Shown: positions 33,800 to 42,993, counted from the first letter of the stretch. The stretch: DNA of 64,000 bases from Ensifer sp. PDNC004 (GCF_016919405.1 NZ_CP070353.1:62001-126000), one strand, 5' to 3'. Notes: generated from the letters alone by a model not told the origin. Translations and numbers: made by a program.

Positions 33800-34618
33800 T
33801 CACTCCCCGGATTTCGTTTTCTTTTCCCGCATCAGGATGCGGGCGGTCAGGATCAGAAGCAGCGAGGCGACGAGCACCAGCGTCGCGATCGCGTTGATCT
33901 CGGGCGTCACGCCGCGGCGGATCGAGGCAAAGACGTAGATCGGCAGCGTGGTCTTCGAGCCTGCGACGAAGAAGGCGATGATGAAATCGTCGAAGGAGAA
34001 GGTGAAGGCCAACAGGAAGCCCGCAAGGATCGAGGGCAGAATCTGCGGCAGCACGATGAGCCGGAAGGTGGTGAGCGGCGTCGCATAGAGATCGCTTGAC
34101 GCCTCGACGATGTCGCGGCCGAGGCTGGCGATGCGGGCTTTGACGATCATCGTCACCAGCGCCATCGAGAACAAGCCGTGGGCGGCGATGATCGAGCCGT
34201 AACCGAGCCCCAGCTGCGGCGGCTGGTCGCCGGGCCAGATGGTGGCCAGCGCCGGATTGACGAAGGAGAAGACGGCGACGAGCGCCACCAGCGTGGCGAT
34301 GCCGATGACGACGCCGGGAACGACGATGGCCGCTGCAAAGAGCGCATCGAAGATCGCCCGGTTGCGCGGCGCCAGACGCTCCATGCCGAGCGCTGCCATG
34401 GTGCCGAAGATCGCGGCGAGCGTGGCGCTGGTGAAGGCGATCAGCAGGCTGTTCTGCAGGGCCGAGACCAGGAAGGTGTTGCCAAGCGCCTTGCCGTACC
34501 AGGCGGTCGAAAAGCCGGTGAACTCGCTGGCGTTGCGTCCGGCGTTGAAGGAGAACAGCACGACCAGCGCGATCGGCGCATAGAGGAAGAGATAGACGGA
34601 GGAGATGAAGGCGCGCAT
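33800..34618 (-). CDS. ABC transporter permease, PotC type
   Basis: 272 residues, six predicted membrane helices starting 'FISSVYLFLYAPIALVVLFS'. The 'FNAGRNASEFTGFSTAWYGK' loop and the EAA loop 'DIVEASSDLYATPLTTFRLI' are typical of the PotC class; 'FSFDDFIIAFFVAG' near the end is the family fingerprint. Its start overlaps the stop of the PotB-type gene. Confidence 0.93.
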   Translation of the reverse strand: MRAFISSVYLFLYAPIALVVLFSFNAGRNASEFTGFSTAWYGKALGNTFLVSALQNSLLIAFTSATLAAIFGTMAALGMERLAPRNRAIFDALFAAAIVVPGVVIGIATLVALVAVFSFVNPALATIWPGDQPPQLGLGYGSIIAAHGLFSMALVTMIVKARIASLGRDIVEASSDLYATPLTTFRLIVLPQILPSILAGFLLAFTFSFDDFIIAFFVAGSKTTLPIYVFASIRRGVTPEINAIATLVLVASLLLILTARILMREKKTKSGE

Positions 34619-35484
34619 CAGACGAGATCCACCTGTCTTGTGCCCGCGACCCGGAAGGCGATGCGCATCGCCACCATCAGGATCACCACGACGACGGCAA
34701 CCAGCGTGACGGCGATCGCCGAGCCGAACGGCCAGTTTCGCGATTGCAGGAAGAGATCGACAAGCGCATTGCCGATGAAGAACACCTTGCCGCCGCCCAA
34801 GAGCTGCGGGATCAGGTATTCGCCGAGCAGCAGGATCGTCACCAGCGCGACGCCGGTCATGACCCCCGGCAGCGACAAGGGCAGGGTGACGCCGAAGAAG
34901 GTCGAGACAGGCCTCCCGCCGAGGTCGGCGGAGGCTTCGAGCAAGCGGCGGTCGAGTTTTTCGAGGCTCACATAGATCGGCATGATCATCAGCGGCAGGT
35001 AGCCGTAGACGATGCCGAGCAGGACTGCGCCCGGCGTGTTCAGCATCCTGACATCCTCGATGCCGATCATCGAAAGCAGGTTCGGGATGCCGCGGGAGCC
35101 GAGAATGTACATCCAGGCATAGGTGCGCACGAGCAGGCTCGTCCAGAAGGGCACGACGACGAGCGACACCAGGATCAGCCGGTAGCGCGGGTTCGCCTTG
35201 ACCGCGAGGTAATAGGCGACCGGGTAGGCGATCAGCAGGCAGGCAAGCGCGCCGATCGGCGCCAGGATCAGCGTGTTCCAGAAGGCGGCCGCTCGCGTTG
35301 GCAGGTTGGCAAATTGCGCAAAGGTGAAGGCCGCTTGATAGCCGCCTTCCGGTGCGCGCTCGCCAAAGGCGAAGACCAGCATGGCGATGAAGGGCAGCAC
35401 GAGGAAGATCATCAACCAGGCCGCGGCCGGCGCCACCAGCGCCGCCGTCACCAGGTTTCTCTTCGTATTCGTTGCCGCGGTCAT
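34618..35484 (-). CDS. ABC transporter permease, PotB type
   Basis: 288 residues from the ATG at 35484 (MTAATNTK). Helices begin 'LVTAALVAPAAAWLMIFLVL'; the EAA loop is 'LLEASADLGGRPVSTFFGV'. Pairs with the PotC-type permease. A 237-base gap with a palindromic repeat separates it from the binding-protein gene upstream, so its translation level may differ. Confidence 0.92.
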   Translation of the reverse strand: MTAATNTKRNLVTAALVAPAAAWLMIFLVLPFIAMLVFAFGERAPEGGYQAAFTFAQFANLPTRAAAFWNTLILAPIGALACLLIAYPVAYYLAVKANPRYRLILVSLVVVPFWTSLLVRTYAWMYILGSRGIPNLLSMIGIEDVRMLNTPGAVLLGIVYGYLPLMIMPIYVSLEKLDRRLLEASADLGGRPVSTFFGVTLPLSLPGVMTGVALVTILLLGEYLIPQLLGGGKVFFIGNALVDLFLQSRNWPFGSAIAVTLVAVVVVILMVAMRIAFRVAGTRQVDLV

Positions 35485-35542
35485 AGGTTTGGTCCGTTGT
35501 GTTCTGGAATGTTTTGGTCGTCGCGCAAAACGGTGAGGAAAG

Positions 35543-35706
35543 CCCCTCATCCGGCCTGCCGGCCCCTTGTCCCCGCAGGAGGGGCGAAGGGGACTAGTGG
35601 CGCCCGCCCGGTCGCATTCTTCCGGCAGAAGCAGGAGGGCAGGGAGCCTGCCGCTTGTTCCTTCTCCCCGCTTGCGGGGAGAAGGGGCCGGCCGGCGGAT
35701 GACGGG
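35543..35706. repeat. Rhizobial palindromic repeat between binding-protein and permease genes
   Basis: Inner hairpin CCTTCTCCCCG-CTTG-CGGGGAGAAGG (35660-35685); outer edges 'atccggcctgccggcccc' and 'ggggccggccggcggat' are imperfectly inverted, so the whole 150-base unit can fold on itself. The same CCTTCTCCCC hairpin occurs at 58241-58266. Confidence 0.75.
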
Positions 35707-35721
35707 CAGTCACATGCAAGA

Positions 35722-36882
35722 TCAAGCCGACTTGAAGCGTGCCATCAGTTCGGCGCGGCCGGGGTCGGTGAGGGTCACGGCGGCGCCGAATTCGAGCGGC
35801 GTCAGCGCGGCCTCGTCCGGATAGACGATCTTGTTGGAGGTGACATCGACCGGCAGCAGCTTCATGACGCGGCTGTCGGTGGTCGGTGCGCCGTTGGCGA
35901 TGTGCTCCTTCATGGCGTTTTCCGGCGCCATCAGGTAGTTGAGCAGCGCGTAGCCGGCGGCCTTGTTGGCGGCACTCTTCGGGATCGCGTAGAAGTCCGA
36001 CCAGATCTCGCCGCCGTCCTTGCCGAGCGTGAACAGGATTTCCGGCATGTCGCGGTTGAGCTGTGCGCCGTCATTGGTCCAGCACATGGTCATCCAGGCG
36101 TCGGTCGCGCGCATCGACGGCTGGTAGTCGCTGTTGATGGCGTAGAGATGCGGCTTCACCTTGATCAGCAGTTCCTCGGCCTTGGCGAGTTCTTCCGGCT
36201 TGATCGAGTTGAAGGAATAGCCGAGCGACACCAGCGCGTTGCCGATGGTGGTGAGCTGGTAGTCGTGCACCATGGCGCGGCCGTCGCCGTCGGTCATGGC
36301 GATTTCGAAGAATTCCTTCCAGCTGGTGACCGGCTTCTTAATTTTCCCCGAATTGACCGCAATGCCGGTCGTGCCCCAGTTCTTCGGCACGGCATAGGTC
36401 TTGCCATCGACAGTGCCCTCGTTCGTGAAACGGGCGGTCTCGGTCGTGGCGTCGTAGTTCGGAAGCTTTGACATATCGAGCTCGTCGATGAGGCCGAGCT
36501 TCACATAGGTCGAGATCGTGTAGTTGGTCGGAACGAAGAGGTCCCAGCCGGTGCCGCCGGCCTGGAGTTTCGCCAGCATCTCCTCGTTGGAGCCGAAGAC
36601 GTTGACTTCGACCGCAACGCCGGTCGCCGCCTGGAAGGCTTCGAAGGTCGCCGGGTCGTGGTAGTTCGGCCAGGTGGCGATCGACATCTGCGTGCCGAGA
36701 TCGCCGGCAAAGGCGGTGGAATTGAAGAGGCCCGGCTGGCGTGCGAGCACTGCGGTCGCAAGGCCAAGGCCGGTGACGCCGAGGAAATGGCGGCGCGTGA
36801 CCGAGCCGCGCTTCAGGCGCATCAGTTCGTCCGAGAGCTGGTCGGCGGTAATCGGGGCATTTTCTCTGTACCATTTGCTCAT
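35722..36882 (-). CDS. ABC transporter binding protein, spermidine/putrescine (PotD) class
   Basis: 386 residues with a twin-arginine-like signal ('VTRRHFLGVTGLGLATAVLA', about 28-47). The mature part has PotD-class features: 'MSIATWPNYHDPATFEAF', 'FGSNEEMLAKLQAGGTGWDL' and 'ALLNYLMAPENAMKEH'. Ligand not certain; the class also takes up betaines, opines and other cationic compounds. Located between the permease genes and the ATPase gene on one strand. Confidence 0.92.
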   Translation of the reverse strand: MSKWYRENAPITADQLSDELMRLKRGSVTRRHFLGVTGLGLATAVLARQPGLFNSTAFAGDLGTQMSIATWPNYHDPATFEAFQAATGVAVEVNVFGSNEEMLAKLQAGGTGWDLFVPTNYTISTYVKLGLIDELDMSKLPNYDATTETARFTNEGTVDGKTYAVPKNWGTTGIAVNSGKIKKPVTSWKEFFEIAMTDGDGRAMVHDYQLTTIGNALVSLGYSFNSIKPEELAKAEELLIKVKPHLYAINSDYQPSMRATDAWMTMCWTNDGAQLNRDMPEILFTLGKDGGEIWSDFYAIPKSAANKAAGYALLNYLMAPENAMKEHIANGAPTTDSRVMKLLPVDVTSNKIVYPDEAALTPLEFGAAVTLTDPGRAELMARFKSA

Positions 36883-36928
36883 GACGCTGTTCCCTTTATC
36901 GTTTGACGTTCATGCGTAGGCGGCAGAA

Positions 36929-36946
36929 CCGGCTTTTCGAAGCCGG
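36929..36946. terminator. Intercistronic hairpin between ATPase and binding-protein genes
   Basis: CCGGCTT-TTCG-AAGCCGG, 7-bp stem with a tight tetraloop, just after the ATPase stop. No T-run; an mRNA processing or stability element is as likely as a terminator. Confidence 0.45.
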
Positions 36947-36952
36947 GCGATG

Positions 36953-38035
36953 TCAGGCTGGAAAGACGTGAAGCGCGTTCGGATCGAAGGCGAGGCCGAC
37001 CTTTTCGCCGGGTTCGACCAGTTCGCTGTCGCCGAGCGTGCGGCGTTCGGCGGTGACAAGGAAATCGCCGAGACCGTCGACCGCGACGGAATATTCGACC
37101 GCTGACCCCAGGAAGATCCGGTGCGTGACCGTGCCCGCCAGCGCAGACGTGCTGACAGCACCGTTGCGCGTCAGGCGGATCGCCTCGGGCCGCAGCGCCA
37201 CCGTTGCTGCACCTTTTGTGCCGTTGACGGCGGAGGTGGCGAAGCGGGCGCCATTGGCAAGGACGAGCGACGAGGCGCCGTCGACGGTGGCGTCGATACG
37301 ATTGGTCTTGCCGACGAAATCGGCGACGAAAAGGCTTGCGGGCCGGTCGTAGATTTCCTGCGGCGGGCCGACCTGGACGATGCGACCTGAATTCATGACG
37401 CAGACGAAATCGCTCATCGACAGCGCTTCTTCCTGGTCGTGGGTGACGAGCACGAAGGTAATGCCGAGTTCGCGCTGCAGGGTCTGCAGTTCGATCTGCA
37501 TGGCGGTGCGCAGCTTCTTGTCGAGGGCTGCCAAGGGCTCGTCGAGCAGAAGCACCTTCGGCTTGTTGACGATGGCGCGGGCGAGCGCCACGCGCTGCTG
37601 CTGTCCGCCGGACATTTCGTGGATGCGGCGTTTGCCGAAGCCGCCGAGCCGTACCATTTCCAGCGCCTCCTGGGCGCGGCGGGCGATCTCGGCGCTGGCG
37701 ATGCGCGGCCGCATCTGCCTCAAGCCGTAGGAGACGTTGGCTTCGACATCGAGATGGGGGAACAGCGCATAATGCTGGAATACCATGTTGACCGGGCGGC
37801 GATAGGCGGCAACCCCGTTCATCGGTTCGCCGCTGATGAAGACCGTGCCTTCGCTTGGCTGCTCGAAGCCGCCGATCATGCGCAGGCAGGTGGTCTTGCC
37901 GCAGCCCGACGGCCCGAGAAGCGCCATGAAGGCGCCGCGCGGCACCTCGAGATTGATGTCGGAAACGGCCGTCACGGCGCCATAACGTTTGGCGACCGAA
38001 CGGAACTCGATGTCGTTCGTCGAAGCGGATGTCAC
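36953..38035 (-). CDS. ABC transporter ATPase, PotA type
   Basis: 360 residues. Walker A GPSGCGKTT (about 42-50), Q-loop 'NMVFQHYALFPHLDV', signature MSGGQQQR, Walker B 'VLLLDEPLAALD', H-loop 'VTHDQEEAL', and a C-terminal TOBE domain ('VALRPEAIRL'). First gene of the operon ATPase, binding protein, PotB, PotC, SDR. Divergent from the LuxR-type regulator. Confidence 0.94.
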   Translation of the reverse strand: MTSASTNDIEFRSVAKRYGAVTAVSDINLEVPRGAFMALLGPSGCGKTTCLRMIGGFEQPSEGTVFISGEPMNGVAAYRRPVNMVFQHYALFPHLDVEANVSYGLRQMRPRIASAEIARRAQEALEMVRLGGFGKRRIHEMSGGQQQRVALARAIVNKPKVLLLDEPLAALDKKLRTAMQIELQTLQRELGITFVLVTHDQEEALSMSDFVCVMNSGRIVQVGPPQEIYDRPASLFVADFVGKTNRIDATVDGASSLVLANGARFATSAVNGTKGAATVALRPEAIRLTRNGAVSTSALAGTVTHRIFLGSAVEYSVAVDGLGDFLVTAERRTLGDSELVEPGEKVGLAFDPNALHVFPA

Positions 38036-38131
38036 GTCTGTTCCCTGCGGTTGTTTTCGGATGTCGCCAGGATCTCGTATCCCGGCACTCCACCGTCATT
38101 GACACGCAGCCTAGTCACCACATGCCTAGCC

Positions 38132-38196
38132 GGTATATACCCCGAGAGAGGTATTTCAACGCGGATTGCTCTGTGTGAGGAGTATACCTCAGAGCA
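38132..38196. promoter_or_regulatory. Divergent control region with palindromes
   Basis: GGTATATACC (38132-38141) is a perfect palindrome. Further on, TGCTCTG..TGAGG (38167-38180) mirrors CCTCAGAGCA (38187-38196) with a two-base bulge. Both lie between the ATPase gene (start 38035) and the LuxR-type gene (start 38221), the expected place for the regulator's sites. Confidence 0.45.
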
Positions 38197-38220
38197 GGAA
38201 ACACCGGCCGGGAGGGCGGT

Positions 38221-39024
38221 TTGAGCGTCGATCTCGAAGGACTTTTTCAGGTCATGGCGCCGCTGGTGGCGGGTGCGGCGATGGACGACGAGACCGTCGG
38301 CTCCACTTATCGGCGGTTGATGTCAAAGCTGATGACCTTCGACTACGTGGTCGTTTTCGCCTATCGCGGCAAGGAACGGCCGATCGATCTCTACAGCACC
38401 TTCAACGCCAGGGATCACGTGCTCTTCGTCAGCCTCTACCAGGCCGGGCCCTACCTGCTGGACCCGTTCTACCACGCAGCGATCAAGAGCGAGCCCGGCG
38501 TCTGGCGGATGCGGGAGCTGGCGCCCGACCGGTTCTTCTCCTCGGAATACTACCGCACCTATTACGTTCAGACCGGGCTTGCCGAAGAGGTCGGTTTCTT
38601 CGTGCCGGTCGACGAGCAGATCACCGTCGTGCTTTCGCTGATGCGGCGCGAGGCAACGGGGACTTTCAGCACTGCTGAGTTTGCGCTTCTGAAAAAGGTG
38701 GAGCCGCTGGTCTCTGGCCTGGTACGCCATCATTGGGCCGATCTCGGCCGCCGCTTCGATGCGGCGCTGGCGAAAACCGGGCGCAGCAAACGCAAGGCGA
38801 CACACCCGCCGGCCGACGGCGTCTGGCAACATCTCAATCTGACGGAGCGCGAAGCCTCGATCATCGAGTTGGTGCTGCAGGGCCATTCGTCGGAATCGAT
38901 CGGGCTTCGGCTCGGCATCTCCACCGGCACGGTGAAGGTCCACCGCCGCAACGTCTACCGCAAGCTCGGCATTTCCTCGCAGACGCAATTGCTGTCGCTC
39001 TACCTCCGAAACCTCGGGCAATAA
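38221..39024 (+). CDS. LuxR-type transcriptional regulator
   Basis: 267 residues from a TTG with GGGAGG nine bases upstream. The N-terminal 170 residues are a sensor region of unknown ligand ('YVVVFAYRGKERPIDLYSTF', 'YQAGPYLLDPFYHAAI'), not a clear autoinducer domain. C-terminal LuxR HTH: 'LTEREASIIELVLQGHSSES', then 'IGLRLGISTGTVKVHRRNVY' (about 202-250). Proteins of this architecture often sit beside polyamine/betaine-type ABC operons; probably its local regulator. Confidence 0.87.
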   Translation: MSVDLEGLFQVMAPLVAGAAMDDETVGSTYRRLMSKLMTFDYVVVFAYRGKERPIDLYSTFNARDHVLFVSLYQAGPYLLDPFYHAAIKSEPGVWRMRELAPDRFFSSEYYRTYYVQTGLAEEVGFFVPVDEQITVVLSLMRREATGTFSTAEFALLKKVEPLVSGLVRHHWADLGRRFDAALAKTGRSKRKATHPPADGVWQHLNLTEREASIIELVLQGHSSESIGLRLGISTGTVKVHRRNVYRKLGISSQTQLLSLYLRNLGQ

Positions 39025-39242
39025 TCCGGCGACCCGTGCACCGCCGACGGTCAGTCGATCGTCCGTCGTGCGGTGCATTCCCAGTTTTCAAGAAGCTCCC
39101 GATCTCCGTTGCCTGCCGACGGCCGCTGCCATTGCGTGCGGCCGCCGCGAGCGCTCAACCGCGTCTTCACAAACGTGATCGCTCATTTGTCAGGCGCTAT
39201 TGACATTTTTTTCACGCCATGAAATTTCTTTCATTAACGGAT

Positions 39243-39274
39243 AAAAATATCACGCGGTGCAAAAAATATCATGC
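39243..39274. promoter_or_regulatory. Direct repeat in front of the SorC-type gene
   Basis: AAAAATATCACGC (39243-39255) and AAAAATATCATGC (39262-39274) are 19 bases apart. TTGACA lies upstream at 39200-39205. The second copy covers the ATG at 39271, which argues that translation begins at 39301. A related AAATATCAC string is found in the deoR promoter at 54411-54419. Confidence 0.55.
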
Positions 39275-39300
39275 AACGCAACAAGAGCCGGGTGGAAACA

Positions 39301-40266
39301 ATGACGATTGGCGGGACGGGCATTCGTGACGACGAGACCAGCATGGCGACGCGGGCGGCCTGGCTGCACTATGCCGGCGGCCTGACCCAGGCGGAGGTCG
39401 CCAAGCGGCTGGGGCTGACCTCGCTGAAAGCCCACCGGCTAATCATGAAGGCCAACCAGGAAGGGTTGGTGAAGGTCTATATCGACGGCGAAGTTTCCGA
39501 ATGCGTCGAACTCGAGCAGGCGCTTTCGGCCCGCTATGGCCTCGACTATTGCGAGGTGGTGCCGGACTTTGACTCTGACGAGCTGCCCTTGAAGGCGCTC
39601 GGCATTTCCGGCGCGCAGTTCCTGAAGCGCGAGATCGAGCGCGGCGAAACGGCGCTGGTCGGCGTCGGCCACGGCCGTACGCTTGCGGCCTGCGTCGAGT
39701 ATCTGCCGCGGATTTCGAGCGGCAATACCCGCTTCGTCTCGCTGCTTGGCGGGCTCACCCGCAAGTTCTCCGCCAACCCGCACGACGTGATCCACCGGCT
39801 TGCGGAACGAACCGGGGCAGAGGCCTATGTCATGCCGGTGCCGTTCTTCGCCAACACGGTCGAGGATCGCGACGTGCTCTTCAGCCAGCGCGGCGTGCGC
39901 GAGGTCTTCGATCTCGCCAAGACCGCCGATCTCCTGATGGTCGGTATCGGCACCGTCGAGCGCGAAGCCTCGCTGGTTTCGACCGGCATGATCGAGACCA
40001 GCGAGATCGAGGACATCCAGAAGGGCGGGGCAATGGGCGAGCTCCTCGGCCATTTCTTCGACCGCGACGGCAAGCCGGTCGAAACCACGCTTTCCGACCG
40101 CACGTTTACGCTCAGCCGCGAGGACCTGAAGAACCGCCGCACGGTCGCTGTGGCCGGCGGCAAGATCAAGGTGCCGGCCATCCGCGCCGTTCTCGCCAGC
40201 GGGCATTTGAGCGGTCTCATTACCGACGAGAGGACTGCGAGGGCGCTGGCCGCCGACGGCGCATGA
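39301..40266 (+). CDS. eryD: SorC family sugar-binding regulator (EryD-like)
   Basis: 321 residues from the ATG at 39301 (GGTGGA upstream); an ATG ten codons earlier lacks a ribosome site and overlaps a repeat. N-terminal HTH 'LTQAEVAKRLGLTSLKAHRL' (about 27-46) and a SorC effector domain ('ALVGVGHGRTLAACVEYLPR', 'LLMVGIGTVERE', 'GHLSGLITDERTARAL'). EryD of Brucella, repressor of the ery genes relieved by erythritol, is of this family. Position directly before the polyol transporter supports the same role. Confidence 0.8.
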   Translation: MTIGGTGIRDDETSMATRAAWLHYAGGLTQAEVAKRLGLTSLKAHRLIMKANQEGLVKVYIDGEVSECVELEQALSARYGLDYCEVVPDFDSDELPLKALGISGAQFLKREIERGETALVGVGHGRTLAACVEYLPRISSGNTRFVSLLGGLTRKFSANPHDVIHRLAERTGAEAYVMPVPFFANTVEDRDVLFSQRGVREVFDLAKTADLLMVGIGTVEREASLVSTGMIETSEIEDIQKGGAMGELLGHFFDRDGKPVETTLSDRTFTLSREDLKNRRTVAVAGGKIKVPAIRAVLASGHLSGLITDERTARALAADGA

Positions 40267-40383
40267 GGCGCTGAGACATTCGAGGCCATGAGGGCAGGGA
40301 GGATCTGCTCGCGGTCTTAAAGGGAGGAATACCGGTGGGGTAGCCGGCAGTCGCAATCATACCCGCAACGGAGGAGAAGACGA

Positions 40384-41826
40384 ATGTACGAGAAGGAGAA
40401 GGACCTCATCAGCGCATTCCTGCGTGGGGAGGTGGACCGCCGCGGCATGCTCAAGGGATTGGGGGCTGCAGGCCTGGCAGCCGGCACGGCCGGCACGTTG
40501 TTCAACATGATGTCGACGCAGGCGCTGGCCGCCGATTTCGACTGGAAGGCACATTCCGGCAAGAAGCTGAAGCTGCTTTTGAACAAGCATCCGTACGCCG
40601 ATGCGATGATTGCCAACCTGCAGGCCTTCAAGGACCTGACGGGCATCGACGTTACCTATGACGTGTTCCCGGAAGACGTCTATTTCGACAAGGTGACGGC
40701 GGCGCTGTCGTCGGGCTCGGCCGAATACGATGCCTTCATGACCGGCGCCTACATGACCTGGACCTACGGTCCGGCCGGCTGGATCGCCGACCTCAACGAG
40801 TGGATCAAGGACCCGGCCAAGACCAACCCCAACTACAACTGGGACGATTTCCTGGCTGGCGTGAAGAACTCCTGCGCCTGGAACGGCCAGCCGGGCGGGG
40901 CGCTCGGTTCGGAAGATGCCAAGCAGTGGTGCATTCCGTGGGCATTCGAGCAGAACAACATCACCTATAACCGCGAGATGTTCGACAAGGCCGGCGTCGA
41001 GCTGCCGAAGAACCTCGACGACATGATCACGGTTGCGGCCAAGCTGCAGAAGGACATCGGCGGCATCTACGGCATCGGCGTTCGCGGTTCGCGCTCCTGG
41101 GCAACGATCCATCCCGGCTTCCTGTCGGGCTATGCGAACTTCAACCAGAAGGACCTGAACGTTTCGGCTGACGGCAAGCTGTCGGCAGCGATGGGCACGG
41201 CGGAATCCAAGGCCTATCACGCCAAGTTCGTGCAGATGATCCAGGAAAGCGGTCCGAAGGACTGGTCGACCTACACCTGGTACCAGGTCGGCACCGACCT
41301 TGGCGCCGGCGCATCGGCGATGATCTTCGACGCCGATTGCCTCGGCTACTTCATGAACGGCGGCGACAACAAGATGGCCGGCAAGCTCGGCTATGCGGCC
41401 TTTGCCGCCAACCCGGAAGCGACCGCCTCGACGCCGAACATCTGGATCTGGTCGCTTGCCATGTCCAACTTCTCCAAGGACAAGGACGCCACCTGGTACT
41501 TCCTGCAATGGGCTTCCGGTCCGGAGCACGCGCTGTTCGGCGCCACCAAGATGGACTTCGTCGATCCGGTTCGCCAGTCGATCTGGAAGGACGAGATGTT
41601 CCGCGAGAAGCTGAACGGCAAGTATCCGGGTTATGTCGAAATGTTCGACGCCTCGGCCGCCGGCGCCTCCATCAAGTTCACGCCGCAGCCGCTGTTCTTC
41701 GACGTCACCACCGAATGGGCATCGACGCTGCAGAAGATGGTGGCCAAGCAGGTGCCCGTAGATGAAGGTCTCGACCAGCTCGTCGAAAGCATCAACCGCC
41801 AGCTCCAAGAGGCGGGTCTCGGCTGA
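40384..41826 (+). CDS. ABC transporter sugar/polyol binding protein (SBP_bac_1)
   Basis: 480 residues. Twin-arginine-like signal 'VDRRGMLKGLGAAGLAAGTA' (about 18-37), cleavage near 'ALAADF'. Mature part of the maltose-binding class: 'YPDVFPEDVYFDKVTAAL'-like region, 'EQNNITYNREMFDKAGVELP' and 'WYFLQWASGPEHALF'. First gene of a five-gene transporter whose order (binding protein, two permeases, two ATPases) is, from memory, that of the polyol transporter mpt next to the erythritol genes of Sinorhizobium meliloti. Followed by a strong hairpin that may raise its relative expression. Confidence 0.92.
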   Translation: MYEKEKDLISAFLRGEVDRRGMLKGLGAAGLAAGTAGTLFNMMSTQALAADFDWKAHSGKKLKLLLNKHPYADAMIANLQAFKDLTGIDVTYDVFPEDVYFDKVTAALSSGSAEYDAFMTGAYMTWTYGPAGWIADLNEWIKDPAKTNPNYNWDDFLAGVKNSCAWNGQPGGALGSEDAKQWCIPWAFEQNNITYNREMFDKAGVELPKNLDDMITVAAKLQKDIGGIYGIGVRGSRSWATIHPGFLSGYANFNQKDLNVSADGKLSAAMGTAESKAYHAKFVQMIQESGPKDWSTYTWYQVGTDLGAGASAMIFDADCLGYFMNGGDNKMAGKLGYAAFAANPEATASTPNIWIWSLAMSNFSKDKDATWYFLQWASGPEHALFGATKMDFVDPVRQSIWKDEMFREKLNGKYPGYVEMFDASAAGASIKFTPQPLFFDVTTEWASTLQKMVAKQVPVDEGLDQLVESINRQLQEAGLG

Positions 41827-41840
41827 TAGGCCTCCCAAGC

Positions 41841-41917
41841 GATGCCCGGCGCCAGAGTGCCAGAGCGTCCTTCGTGCGTTCGTCTGAACGCACGGCGCTC
41901 CGGTGGCGCCGGGCATC
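41841..41917. other. Triple nested mRNA stem-loop between binding protein and permease genes
   Basis: Three in-register stems: outer GATGCCCGGCGCCA / TGGCGCCGGGCATC (41841-41854 with 41904-41917, 14 bp), middle GAGCG / CGCTC (41863-41867 with 41896-41900) and inner CGTGCGTTC-GTCT-GAACGCACG (41873-41894). Placed 15 bases after the stop. Such structures protect the upstream message from 3' decay, as in malE-malF. Confidence 0.8.
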
Positions 41918-42058
41918 CCGCGATGCCGGCTGAGCCGGCCTGTTGCGACCTCTTTGAGGCCGCATCGAAATCAACCTGAGATGCCGAGGAACTGGCGCGA
42001 CGCCTGAAGGCCGCCGCGTGCCGCGTGCTCTTTAAAGACGTCAGGAACGGAGCTCGAC

Positions 42059-42982
42059 ATGGCTTCAACAGAAACCCTCAAAAGACCAGCCTCCGGTTTC
42101 AGGATCAGCAGGAAGATGCTTCCCTACGTGCTGAGCCTGCCGGCGCTGCTCGTCTGTATCGGCATCCTCATCCCGTTCTTCACGGCGGTCATCTATTCCT
42201 TCCAGCGCTATCGCCTCAGCCAGCCCTGGGCGCGCCAGTTCAACTGGGGCGAAAACTATCTCAACTTCTTCACCGATCCGGCCTTCTGGAACACGCTCAA
42301 GGTGTCGCTGCTCTATGCCGGCCTCACCGTGACGCTGGAACTGCTGCTCGGCCTCGGCATCGCGCTGCTTCTGCAGCGGCGCTCCGCGGTCAACAATTTC
42401 ATCTCGATCATGCTGCTCTTGCCGCTGATGATCGCGCCGGCGCTCGCCGCCTTGATGTGGAAGCTGATGACCAATCCGAGCTTCGGTATCCTCAGCTATC
42501 TCGCAAGCCTGATCGGTCTGCATGATTTTCGCTGGGCATCCTCGCCGGATACCGCACTTCTGACCGTCGTGCTCGTCGACATCTGGGTCTATACGCCCTT
42601 CATCATGATCCTGCTGCTTGCGGGCCTGCGGTCGCTGCCGACCCAGCCCTTCGAGGCGGCTGCACTCGATGGCGTTCCGCGCAGCTTCGTCTTCTTCCGC
42701 ATCACCCTGCCGATGCTCACACCCTACATCCTGACGGCGACGCTGTTCCGGTTGCTCGACAGTATCCAGCAGTTCGACATCATCTACGCGATGACCCAAG
42801 GCGGGCCCGGCAACACGCTCACCGTCTTCCAGGTCGAGGCCTATCTCAACTTCTTCCAGTCGACCAATGTCGGCCGTTCGGCAGCACTGCTGATCATCCT
42901 GTGGGCGATCACCTACACGCTGTCCAACGTCTTCATCAAGAACTGGCTGCGGCTGCGCGAACGCGCACGCGGCGAAGCGTAA
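42059..42982 (+). CDS. ABC transporter permease, MalF/UgpA type
   Basis: 307 residues; six helices beginning 'MLPYVLSLPALLVCIGILIP'. EAA loop 'PFEAAALDGVPRSFVFFRIT' and C-terminal 'FIKNWLRLRERARGEA'. First permease of the polyol transporter. GGAG precedes the ATG. Confidence 0.93.
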   Translation: MASTETLKRPASGFRISRKMLPYVLSLPALLVCIGILIPFFTAVIYSFQRYRLSQPWARQFNWGENYLNFFTDPAFWNTLKVSLLYAGLTVTLELLLGLGIALLLQRRSAVNNFISIMLLLPLMIAPALAALMWKLMTNPSFGILSYLASLIGLHDFRWASSPDTALLTVVLVDIWVYTPFIMILLLAGLRSLPTQPFEAAALDGVPRSFVFFRITLPMLTPYILTATLFRLLDSIQQFDIIYAMTQGGPGNTLTVFQVEAYLNFFQSTNVGRSAALLIILWAITYTLSNVFIKNWLRLRERARGEA

Positions 42983-42993
42983 AGGAGGGACCA

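Noticed and set aside
34744..36471. 575-codon plus-strand open frame
   Set aside because: Antisense to the PotB-type permease and PotD-class genes, running through a palindromic repeat; charged low-complexity translation.
39271..39300. Earlier start for the SorC-type regulator
   Set aside because: The ATG at 39271 has no ribosome site and lies within a direct repeat; 39301 has GGTGGA at a good distance.
40357..41916. 519-codon minus-strand open frame
   Set aside because: Antisense to the polyol-binding protein, whose signal peptide and family blocks are clear.
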